A stretch of 30,901 nt of DNA from Actinomycetota bacterium. GTDB lineage: Bacteria; Actinomycetota; Actinomycetes; Streptosporangiales; Streptosporangiaceae. Where the stretch lies: assembly GCA_003242605.1 (NCBI GenBank), contig QGUZ01000022.1:1-30901 (forward strand), read 5' to 3'. Positions 22,369 to 30,000 of the stretch are shown one piece after another. Under the pieces are notes generated by a model, which was not told the origin of the DNA, made no database searches, and saw nothing but the letters and a program-made list of their open reading frames with translations. Position numbers and translations under genes: made by a program. The first letter of the stretch is position 1, and each line of letters begins with the position of its first letter.

Positions 22369-23133
22369 TTGTCCATCGGCGAGACCCATCGCACGCTCCG
22401 TGACGAGGTGGCCGACCAGTTACGGCGCTGGATCCTCGACGGCACGCTCGCCCCGGGGGCCCGGCTCGCCGAGGGCGCGCTGTCGAACCGCCTGGGCGTC
22501 TCCCGGCTCCCGGTACGGGAGGCCTTCCGGCGGCTCGAGGCCGAGGGTCTGGTGCAGACGATCCCGCGCCGCGGCGTGCGCGTGGCGCAGTACGACCCCG
22601 AGGAGCAGTCCACGATCCTGGAGATCCGGCTGTCCCTCGAGCTGATCGCCATCCGCAAGCTCACCGAGCGCCGGGACCCCGGCACGCTCGACCGGCTGCG
22701 CCGGGTGCTGGAGGCGGGCGACCGTGCCGCCGCGACCGGCGACGACGAGGCGCTGGCCCGCCTCAACGCCGAGTTCCACGACCTCGTCGCCGCGGGCACC
22801 GGCTCGAAGATCCTCGGCGACCTGATCCGCTCCGTGCGCAACCAGGCCCGGCAGTTACGCGGCGGCCGGACCGGCGCGCCCGCGGACTCCTGGCCGGAGC
22901 ACGCCGCGGTGATCCGCGCCGTGCTCGACGCCGACGCCGAGATGGCCGCCCTGCTCATGCGCCGCCACCTCGTCGCCCGCCACGAGGCCGCCGTCCGGGA
23001 CGGCGCCGCCCCGCGCCCCGCCGGGCACCCTGCCGCACCGCCCGCACCACAGCCCTCACCGCAGGCCGCTCCCCGGCCCGCCGTACCGCCCGCCGGGCGC
23101 CCCGCACCGGGGTCGCCGCGCCCGGTGCCCTGA
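22369..23133 (+). CDS. GntR family transcriptional regulator, FadR/FCD subgroup
   Basis: The 254-residue protein has an N-terminal winged helix (about 5-72: LRDEVADQLRRWILDGTLAPGARLAE, LGVSRLPVREAFRRLEAEGLV). An all-helical FCD ligand domain (about 80-215) follows, with the metal-binding-type His residues in EFHDLV, WPEHAAVI and RRHLVARH. The last 40 residues are Pro/Ala-rich and probably disordered, longer than in most relatives. The start is TTG at 22369, nine bases after AGGAGGG. The in-frame sequence upstream of it is not protein-like. FCD regulators usually sense the acid metabolised by a nearby operon. The only neighbour that fits is the convergent amidohydrolase. Confidence 0.88.
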   Translation: MSIGETHRTLRDEVADQLRRWILDGTLAPGARLAEGALSNRLGVSRLPVREAFRRLEAEGLVQTIPRRGVRVAQYDPEEQSTILEIRLSLELIAIRKLTERRDPGTLDRLRRVLEAGDRAAATGDDEALARLNAEFHDLVAAGTGSKILGDLIRSVRNQARQLRGGRTGAPADSWPEHAAVIRAVLDADAEMAALLMRRHLVARHEAAVRDGAAPRPAGHPAAPPAPQPSPQAAPRPAVPPAGRPAPGSPRPVP

Positions 23134-23167
23134 CCGGCCCTCCGCGCGCCGGCCCCCTACCCGGCGG

Positions 23168-24013
23168 TCAGTCCTTCTCGAAGCCGAAGATCCTCGCGGC
23201 GTTGCCGTACAGCACGGCCTCGACCGTCTCCTCGGGCAGGCCGAGGTCGTCCCGGATCGCCGCGATGTTCCCGGAGATGCTGGGCAGCCCGGGCCAGTCA
23301 CTGCCGAACACGAACCTGCGGGCGAGCCGGCCCAGGTCGAACCGCGCGTAGTAGTCCGGCAGCCGCCGCGGCGGCAGCCCGGCGATGTCGATCCACACGT
23401 TGTCGTAGGTGAGCGCGAGCATCGCCGCGGTGTCGTACGACCAGCCGCGCCCGCCGTGCGAGAGCAGGAAGGTGCAGCCGGGGAAGTCGCGGACCACGTC
23501 CACCAGGTGGTCGAGGCTCGCGTACCGGTTCCGCGCCCCGGGGAAGTTGCTCGTGCCCGCGTGCACGAAGATCGGCACGCTCAGCGACTCGCACAGGCCG
23601 TACACGGGGTAGAGCTCGGGCAGGTCCATGGGGAAGCCGCCGTGCACCGGGTGGAGCTTGAGCGCGATCGCGCCCAGGTCGAGCTGGCGGCGCAGCTCGG
23701 CGGTGAGCGGGTGGTGCACGTGCGGGTTGACGTTCGCGACGATCGCGAACCGCTCGGGGTCGTACTCGCGGAACGGCAGCAGGTCCTCGATCACCTGCCA
23801 GCCGGTCACCCGCGGGCTGTACTCGCTGAACAGCAGCGCCCGGGACACGCCCTCGCGGTCGAGGTGGGCGGCGAACACGTCCGGCCGCGGCCTGCCGTTG
23901 GGGTCGTACAGGTCCGGGATCCCGCCACCGGGGAACCCGCCCAGCCACTGCGCCATCGAGAGCTTGAGCCCGGAGGTGGCGGCCACGTGGACGTGCGCGT
24001 CGATCACTCGCAT
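23168..24013 (-). CDS. Amidohydrolase-2 family metal-dependent hydrolase
   Basis: The 281-residue protein has the ACMSD/amidohydrolase-2 barrel. It shows the N-terminal HxH metal motif in RVIDAHVHVAA, Lys in AIALKLHPVHGG, His in PIFVHAGTSNF, His in FLLSHGGRGW and Asp in FVFGSDWPG. Members hydrolyse or decarboxylate carboxylic or aromatic substrates; the substrate is not readable here. It is cytoplasmic. It converges on the GntR regulator with a 34-base gap. The start ATG is where MRVIDAHVHV gives the typical N-terminus. It appears monocistronic, since its upstream neighbour is a tRNA gene. Confidence 0.9.
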   Translation of the reverse strand: MRVIDAHVHVAATSGLKLSMAQWLGGFPGGGIPDLYDPNGRPRPDVFAAHLDREGVSRALLFSEYSPRVTGWQVIEDLLPFREYDPERFAIVANVNPHVHHPLTAELRRQLDLGAIALKLHPVHGGFPMDLPELYPVYGLCESLSVPIFVHAGTSNFPGARNRYASLDHLVDVVRDFPGCTFLLSHGGRGWSYDTAAMLALTYDNVWIDIAGLPPRRLPDYYARFDLGRLARRFVFGSDWPGLPSISGNIAAIRDDLGLPEETVEAVLYGNAARIFGFEKD

Positions 24014-24086
24014 GGCACCAGTATTTCCGGGCGGAACAGGAAAAGGCCGACCGCGTAGCCCGCGACCGGCCCTTCACCGTTCTCGT

Positions 24087-24160
24087 CGGGACGGCGAGAT
24101 TTGAACTCGCGACCCCTAGACCCCCAGTCTAGTGCGCTAACCAAGCTGCGCCACGTCCCG
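24087..24160 (-). tRNA. tRNA-Pro (anticodon GGG)
   Basis: Read on the minus strand, the 74-base sequence has a 7-bp acceptor stem (CGGGACG paired with CGTCCCG after the 3' arm). The D arm is GCGCAGCTTGGTTAGCGC. The anticodon loop CTGGGGG (anticodon GGG) sits within the stem CTAGA/TCTAG. The T arm has the invariant GTTCAAATC. CCA is not encoded, which is usual in actinomycetes. Confidence 0.97.
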
Positions 24161-24285
24161 CCGCCGGGGCGTCCCCGGCGTCCGAGCACGGTGTGCTCGC
24201 TCAGAAACATTACCACGCGCGTGGCGGTGCCGTGGCCGCCGCGCCCACCCCTCGCGATCTTCGTCCGCCGGATCCGGGACGCGGA

Positions 24286-24323
24286 CCGGCCCACGCCGGC
24301 CGGCGGGACCGGGCGTGGGCCGG
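24286..24323 (-). terminator. 12-bp hairpin downstream of the GH16 gene
   Basis: CCGGCCCACGCC (24286-24297) and GGCGTGGGCCGG (24312-24323) are perfect complements around a 14-base loop, starting 62 bases after the glucanase stop (24386). This is a likely transcription terminator. Confidence 0.6.
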
Positions 24324-24385
24324 GGAGGAACCGGAGAGGAGGTGGCGCGGCCGGGTTCCGGGCGGCCCCGGCCGTGCCGGCGCGG

Positions 24386-25807
24386 CTAGCTGGTCGAGAA
24401 GGTGAACCAGTTGAGGTTGACGAAGTCCGCGGGCTGGCCGCTGGAGAAGGTGATGTAGACGGTGTGCTTCCCGGTGGTCGGGGCGATGTTCGCCGGGACC
24501 GTGCGCCAGCTCTGCCACCCGCCGGTGTTGGCGATCGCGAAGTCGCCGATCGGCGTGGCGGTGGGGCTGCCGAGCCGTACCTGGACGAGGCCGCTCACCC
24601 CCGCCGAGGCGCCGGAGGCGACGCGGGCCTTGAACTGGGTGACCGGGGTGGAGCCGAAGTCCACGTTGTCGTACCGCAGCCAGTCGCCGTTCGCGATGCC
24701 GGCGACGTTACGGCCGCCGCCCTCGTCCGTGGTCGCCTCGGTGAAGGTGCCCGACTGGGCGCTGTAGTCCTCGGCCTGGATGATCGAGCGGGCGTCGAAG
24801 CCGGTGCCCGGGTTCGGGCCGGGCGTCGAGCCGCCGTCGTCGCCGCCGCTCTGCCACACCCCGACGTAGTCGACGATCATCGACCGGCCGGGCACGGTGG
24901 CGGAGGTCGGCGTGGCGTGGCCCGCGACCCCGTCGGGGAAGGCGCCGCCCATCGCGACGTTGAGCAGCAGGAAGTACCCGCCGTGGCCGGTCATGTTCGA
25001 CCAGGTGGTGGCGTCGAGCTGGTCCTGGCGGATGGTGTGGTAGTGCTGGCCGTCGACGTACCACCGCAGCTCGTTGGGACTGCGCGAGGTGTCCCACTCG
25101 AACCGGTAGGTGTGCATCCCGGCCTGGCAGGTCGTGCCCGGGCACTCGCGGCTGTTCCCCAGGCCGTCGTACTCGTTGCACGGCCCGCCCGGCGCCACGC
25201 CGCAGTGGAGCACGCCCCAGACCCGGTTGAGCCCGTTGACGTTCTCCATGATGTCGAACTCGCCGATGCGCGGCCAGTTCCAGTAGTCGCCCCGGTACGG
25301 CGAGCCGAGCGCCCAGAACGCGGGCCAGTAGCCGAGCGCGGCCTCGCCGGTCACGTTCGGCAGCTGGATCCGGGCCTCGATGCGCAGCACGCCGCCGGGG
25401 GCGGGCTTGAAGTCGGCGCGCCGGGTCTCGATGCGGGCCGAGGTCCACTCGCCGGAGGCGCTGCGCAGCGGGGTGATGCGCAGGTTGCCGTTGCCGTCGA
25501 GGCTCACGTTCGCCGGGTCGTCGGTGTACCGCTGGATCTCACCGGTGCCCCAGTTGTCCGGGCCGCCCGGGTAGGAGTGGCCGGTGTCGAAGATCCAGTT
25601 CTCCGACGAGGGCAGCGAGCCTGCCGGGCCGGTGAAGTCGTCCGCCCACACCAGCGTCCACCCGGAGTAGGCCGGGACGGACGCGCTGGCGGGCGCGGCG
25701 ACCGCGAAGGACGCGAGCAGGGTGACCGCCGCGGCGACGAGCGCGGCGAGCACGCTCCGGCGCCGCCGGGGCGCCGGGGCGGGATGGGGATGGATGGGGA
25801 CACGCAT
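24386..25807 (-). CDS. Secreted GH16 endo-beta-glucanase with C-terminal CBM6
   Basis: The 473-residue precursor has a signal peptide: basic RRRRSVLAAL, a hydrophobic core and a likely cut after ASA near residue 43. The GH16 domain (about 45-305) contains the catalytic ExDxxE motif in IGEFDIMENVNG plus GYWPAFWALG and FEWDTS, consistent with endo-beta-1,3-(1,4)-glucanase (laminarinase). A Gly/Ser/Pro linker (GGDDGGSTPGPNPGTG) leads to a CBM6 module (about 340-473: IIQAEDYSAQSG, GDWLRYDNVDFG). Its role is extracellular attack on beta-1,3-glucans of fungal or plant origin. ATG 25807 is preferred over ATG 25813 because GAGAGG lies 7 bases before it. Operator-like palindromes and a good promoter lie upstream. 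Confidence 0.93.
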   Translation of the reverse strand: MRVPIHPHPAPAPRRRRSVLAALVAAAVTLLASFAVAAPASASVPAYSGWTLVWADDFTGPAGSLPSSENWIFDTGHSYPGGPDNWGTGEIQRYTDDPANVSLDGNGNLRITPLRSASGEWTSARIETRRADFKPAPGGVLRIEARIQLPNVTGEAALGYWPAFWALGSPYRGDYWNWPRIGEFDIMENVNGLNRVWGVLHCGVAPGGPCNEYDGLGNSRECPGTTCQAGMHTYRFEWDTSRSPNELRWYVDGQHYHTIRQDQLDATTWSNMTGHGGYFLLLNVAMGGAFPDGVAGHATPTSATVPGRSMIVDYVGVWQSGGDDGGSTPGPNPGTGFDARSIIQAEDYSAQSGTFTEATTDEGGGRNVAGIANGDWLRYDNVDFGSTPVTQFKARVASGASAGVSGLVQVRLGSPTATPIGDFAIANTGGWQSWRTVPANIAPTTGKHTVYITFSSGQPADFVNLNWFTFSTS

Positions 25808-25945
25808 ACTCATGCCTCTCTGCAGTGGGGGGTGGAGGCGAGGCGGGTCCGGCATTGCGGAACACGGGCGCCCGTGCCCGCACCGGACCCGCCCGAAGCG
25901 ACGCGTCGCCGAGGGTTCACCGTTCTCCCGCGCTCGCGGAAGATC

Positions 25946-25959
25946 GAGTAAACGCTCTC
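25946..25959 (-). promoter_or_regulatory. Degenerate LacI/CelR-like operator near the GH16 transcription start
   Basis: On the minus strand this reads GAGAGCGTTTACTC. One half-site (GAGAGCG) is identical to that of the perfect operator at 26024-26037 and the other is degenerate. It lies just downstream of the predicted -10, where a bound repressor would block transcription. Confidence 0.5.
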
Positions 25960-25967
25960 TTAACCGG

Positions 25968-25996
25968 ACGGTAGAGTCCGCGAAATCTGCTGTCAA
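25968..25996 (-). promoter_or_regulatory. Promoter of the GH16 gene
   Basis: On the minus strand, TTGACA (25991-25996) is followed after exactly 17 bases by TACCGT (25968-25973). It resembles a principal-sigma-factor promoter and lies about 160 bases upstream of the glucanase start, between the two operator-like sites. Confidence 0.6.
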
Positions 25997-26023
25997 CAGG
26001 GATGAAAACTTTTCGGTCAGTAA

Positions 26024-26037
26024 TGAGAGCGCTCTCT
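26024..26037. promoter_or_regulatory. LacI/CelR-like operator TGAGAGCGCTCTCT
   Basis: The core GAGAGCGCTCTC (26025-26036) is a perfect 12-bp palindrome. It is close to the CelR box TGGGAGCGCTCCCA that controls glycoside hydrolases in Thermobifida. Centre-to-centre distance to the second site is 78 bp, compatible with looping. A further dyad, TGGAA-ACG-TTCCA, lies at 26041-26053. Confidence 0.75.
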
Positions 26038-26106
26038 CGATGGAAACGTTCCAGGGCGTCCGCGCCCGCCGCGCGGCACCCCATGCGGACAACGCCCACC
26101 CAAGAG

Positions 26107-26125
26107 GTGAGTTAGGCTTACCTAA
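26107..26125 (+). promoter_or_regulatory. DtxR/IdeR-type iron box 1
   Basis: This 19-mer matches the iron-box consensus at 15 of 19 positions, with the inner dyad TTAGG-n4-CCTAA intact (26112-26125). It lies about 50-70 bases upstream of the siderophore-interacting protein start. Confidence 0.8.
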
Positions 26126-26126
26126 A

Positions 26127-26145
26127 CGAAGTTAGGCACGCCTAA
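26127..26145 (+). promoter_or_regulatory. DtxR/IdeR-type iron box 2
   Basis: A second box with inner dyad TTAGGC-AC-GCCTAA (26132-26145), 13 of 19 to consensus, is placed exactly 20 bp after box 1, so two repressor dimers could bind on one face of the helix. It ends 29 bases before the start codon. Confidence 0.7.
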
Positions 26146-26174
26146 GGAGAAGGCGTGCCGTGCAGGGAGGCCGG

Positions 26175-27023
26175 ATGACGGAGCGACGAGCGCCCAGGCC
26201 CAGGCGGGCCTTCCGCGGCGAGGTCCGGCGGACCGAACGCCTCACCCCCCGCCTGGTGCGGGTCGTGCTCGGCGGGGACGGGCTGCGGGGGTTCGAGGCC
26301 GGCCGCTACACCGACCACTACGTGAAGCTGCTGTTCCCGCCGCCGGGCGTGCGCTACCCCGAGCCGCTCGACCTCGAGGCGATCCGCTCCGAGCTGCCCC
26401 GCGAGCAGTGGCCGCGCATGCGCACCTACACCGTGCGCCGCTGGGACCCCGAGGCCGGCGAGCTCACCATCGACTTCGTCCACCACGGCCCCGAGGGCCT
26501 CGCCGGTCCGTGGGCGGCGTCGGCCGAGCCGGGGGACGTGCTGTGGTTCGCCGGCCCCGGCGGGGCGTACGCGCCCGACCCGGAGGCGCCCTGGCACCTG
26601 CTCGCCGGCGACGAGAGCGCGCTGCCCGCGATCGCGGCCGCGCTCGAGCGCCTCCCCGCCGACGCCGTCGCCCACGCCTTCGTGGAGGTCGCCGGGCCCG
26701 AGGACGAGATCCCGCTCGACGCACCCGCCGGCGCACGGGTCACCTGGGTGCACCGGGACGGCGCCACGGTCGGCGACCGGCTCGTGGCCGCGGTGCGCGC
26801 GCTCGAGTGGCCGCCCGGCGAGCCGCACGCCTTCGTGCACGGCGAGGCCGGGTTCGTCAAGGAGCTGCGCCGGTACCTGCGCGTGGAGCGCGGCCTGCCG
26901 CTGGACCGCCTGTCGATCTCCGGCTACTGGCGGCGCGGCGTCGACGAGGACGGCTGGCAGTCGGTCAAGCGCGAGTGGAACCGGCGCGTGTCGGAGGAGG
27001 AGGCCGCGGCCCTGGCCTCGTGA
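26175..27023 (+). CDS. Siderophore-interacting protein (FAD-dependent ferric-siderophore reductase, ViuB-like)
   Basis: The 282-residue flavoprotein has an FAD-binding domain with the RMRTYTVRRWD motif (about residues 77-87) and a C-terminal NAD(P)H-binding SIP domain. The latter shows LLAGDESALPAIAAALERLP, FVEVAGPEDE, FVHGEAGFVKELRRYL and the typical end ISGYWRRGVDEDGW. It reduces ferric-siderophore complexes in the cytoplasm to release Fe(II). ATG 26175 is chosen because GGGAGG lies 4 bases upstream; the GTG at 26160 would place that site inside the gene. Two iron boxes in the promoter indicate repression when iron is sufficient. No siderophore transporter adjoins it. The iron-regulated ABC ATPase at 7235 could be a regulon partner. 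Confidence 0.94.
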   Translation: MTERRAPRPRRAFRGEVRRTERLTPRLVRVVLGGDGLRGFEAGRYTDHYVKLLFPPPGVRYPEPLDLEAIRSELPREQWPRMRTYTVRRWDPEAGELTIDFVHHGPEGLAGPWAASAEPGDVLWFAGPGGAYAPDPEAPWHLLAGDESALPAIAAALERLPADAVAHAFVEVAGPEDEIPLDAPAGARVTWVHRDGATVGDRLVAAVRALEWPPGEPHAFVHGEAGFVKELRRYLRVERGLPLDRLSISGYWRRGVDEDGWQSVKREWNRRVSEEEAAALAS

Positions 27024-27027
27024 CCCG

Positions 27028-27051
27028 CCCCGCGCGCCCGGACGCGCGGGG
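27028..27051. terminator. Bidirectional terminator between SIP and the P-type ATPase
   Basis: CCCCGCGCG (27028-27036) and CGCGCGGGG (27043-27051) form a perfect 9-bp stem with a 6-base loop. It fills the 28-base gap between the stop codons of the two convergent genes. Confidence 0.65.
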
Positions 27052-30000
27052 TCAGGACGCGCCCGCGGGCAGGGCCGCCGCCGGACCCGCCTCGATGGCC
27101 CGCGGCCCCTCGGGGGTACGGCCGGGCCCGGCGTGGTCCGCGTACAGGCCGGGGAACAGCCGCCGCAGCAGCCCGGGCAGCAAGCGCGACGCGGCCATGG
27201 CGGCGGCGATCGCGGACAGCGCGGCGACCCAGGCCGCCGGGTCGAGCGGGACGCAGCCGAAGAACAGGCTCACCGGTGGCAGCTGCACCACCGCGGTGAG
27301 CAGCGCCGCCGAGCCGAGCGCGGACACAAGCGCGCCCCGGTCCCGGCCCCCGGCCGCGAGCGTCTGCGCCAGCTGGGTGCCGACCAGCGCCACCAGGCCG
27401 ACGGTGCGGGCGCGGGCCGCGGGCCCGGTGAGCCGCGCCGCGGCCCAGCCGAGGATCGCGCCGAGCGCGGTGACCGCGGCGCGGGTGGTGATGTCCCGGG
27501 TGAGCGCCCGCCCGAGCGAGGTCTCCGGCCCCTCCTCGAGCAGCGCCGCGGCGACGTCCTCCGACGGCGCCCGGACCGCGATCGCCAGCGCGGGCGCCAG
27601 GTCGGTGAGGAGGTTCACCAGCAGCAGCTGCCGCGCGGTCAGCGGGGCCCGCCCGGTGGTGAGCGCGCCGACCAGGGTGAACGCGATCTCGCCGAGGTTG
27701 CCGCCGACGAGGATGGCGAGCGCCTCGCGCACCGAGGCCCACATCGCCCGGCCCTCCACCAGCGCGGAGATGATCGTCTCCAGCCGGTCGTCGGCGACCA
27801 CGAGGTCGGCCGCGGCCTGCGCGGCCCGGGTGCCGCCGCCGAGCGCGATGCCGACGTCGGCGAGCCGGATGCCCGCGGCGTCGTTCGCCCCGTCCCCGGT
27901 CATCGCCACCACCCGGCCGATGCGCTGGAACGACTCGACGACCCGGACCTTGTGCGCGGGCGTGCACCGGGCGACCACGTCCACGGTGGGCAGCAGCCGG
28001 TCGAGCTCCTCGTCGGACAGCTCGTCGATCTGGGTGCCGGTGAGGATGTGGTGGCCGACATCCCGGCCGGTGACGTGCGCGGCGATCGCGCCCGCCGTGC
28101 TCGGGTGGTCGCCGGTGAGCATGACGATCTGCACCCCGGCGGCGGTGAGCCGGGCGATCGCCGGGGCGGCGGCGTCCCGCACCACGTCGGCGAGGCCGAG
28201 CAGGCCGGTGAACGTCAGATCGCCCGCGGCCCCGTCGGCGAGCAGGGCGGCGGCGCGCTCCTGGCCGCCCTCGCCGGTCAGCTCGGCGAGCTCGGCCGCG
28301 GACACGTGGATCTCCCCCTCGGCGACGGCGAGCACCCGGTGACCGGTGGCGGCGAGCCGTTCCACCTCCGCCTCCACCCGAGCGACGTCGAGCTCCCCGT
28401 CGCGGCCGGCGCGGCAGCGCGGCAGCACCACCTCCGGCGCGCCCTTGACGCACACCAGGATCCGGTCGCCGGTCCGGCCGAGGGCGGCGTGGAAGCCGCG
28501 GGACGGCTCGAACGGGATCTCCACCAGCCGCTCCCAGTCCCCGCGGTCGACCCCGGCCTCGGCCGCGCCCTCGTCGACCGCGGCGTCGGTGAGGTGCGGG
28601 TGGTTCTCGTCGTCCGCCACGCCCGGCGTGGCGCGCAGCGCGACGGTGAGCACCCGGCGCAGCGGCTCGTCGAGCTCGGCGAGCGGCCGCGTGTGCCGCT
28701 CGTCCGCGACGTGGGTGAGCCGCATGCCGCCCTCGGTGAGGGTGCCGGTCTTGTCGAAGCACAGCACGTTCACCCGGCCGAGCGCCTCGATCGTGCGGGG
28801 GTCGCGCGCGTACACCCCGCGGGTGGCGAGCCGCCGGGTGGCGGCGAGCTGGGCGGCGCTGACCAGCAGCGGTAGCCCTTCGGGCACCGCGGCGACCGCG
28901 AGGCTGATCGCCGTCTCCAGGCTGGTGCGCAGCGGCAGCCCGCGCAGCACGCCGGACAGCGCGGAGGCGAGCGCGGCGCCGAGGGCGACCGGCGTGGTCG
29001 CCCGGGTGATCGCGGCGAGCCGGGCCTCCACCCCGGTCACCGGCGCGTGCCCGGCCGCGGCGGCGAGCGCCCGGCCGGTCTCGGTCAGCTCGCCCACCGC
29101 CACCACGACCGCCTCGCCCTCCCCGGCGGCGATCACGGTCCCCTCGTAGACCATCGACCGCCGGTCGGCGACCTGCGCGGCGGGCACCGGCCGGTCGGTC
29201 TTGGCGACCGGCAGTGACTCGCCGGTGAGCGCGGACTCGTCGGTCTCCAGCCCGTCGGCCGCGATTATCCGGCAGTCGGCGGGCATCAGGTCGCCGGAGC
29301 GCAGCACGATCACGTCGCCGGGCACGAGCTCGGCGGCGTCGATCTGCCGCTCCCGGCCGTCGCGCCGCACCGTGGCGACCACGGTGCCGCGGACCGCCAT
29401 GCGGGCCACGGTGCGCTCGACGGCCACCCGCTGCACCCCGCCGACGAGCGCGGACGACACCATCACCAGCCCGATCAGCACGGTGTCGGCGAGGGAGCCG
29501 AGCATCGCCGAGCCGATCGCGCCGACCGAGAGCACCGGGGCCATCGGGTTGGCGAGCTCCGCGGCGACCGCGCGGACGATCGCGGGCGCCGCGATGCGGC
29601 GGCGGGCGGTCGTACGCCGCCGCGCCCGGCGCCGGGCCTCGTCCTCGGCGAGCCCGCGTTCGGTGGTGCGCAGCGCGGCGAGCACGGCCGGGACCGGCAT
29701 CGCGTGCCACGGGGTGGCGGGCAGCGGCGGCGGTGGCGGCACCCGCGCGGGGCGCCGGGCCTGCCCCACGCCGTACCCGAGGGCGAGCACGGCGGCCCCG
29801 GCCACGGCGATCTGCGCCCGCGCGGCCTCCCGGTTCCGCGGGCCGACGAGCGCGGCGAGCGCGCCCACCCCGCTGCCGGTCCGGGCGAGCGTCACGCCGC
29901 ACTCCCCCGCCCGGCGGGCGTACGGCACGGCGGTGACGACGGTGACCGCGGTGCCGATGCCGTCCCGGCCGGCGATCACGTGCGCGCCCCACGGCGGCGC

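Noticed and set aside
24161..24385. Small gene between the tRNA and the glucanase
   Set aside because: Frames here are short and Arg/Pro-rich; the segment is explained by the tRNA promoter and the glucanase terminator hairpin.
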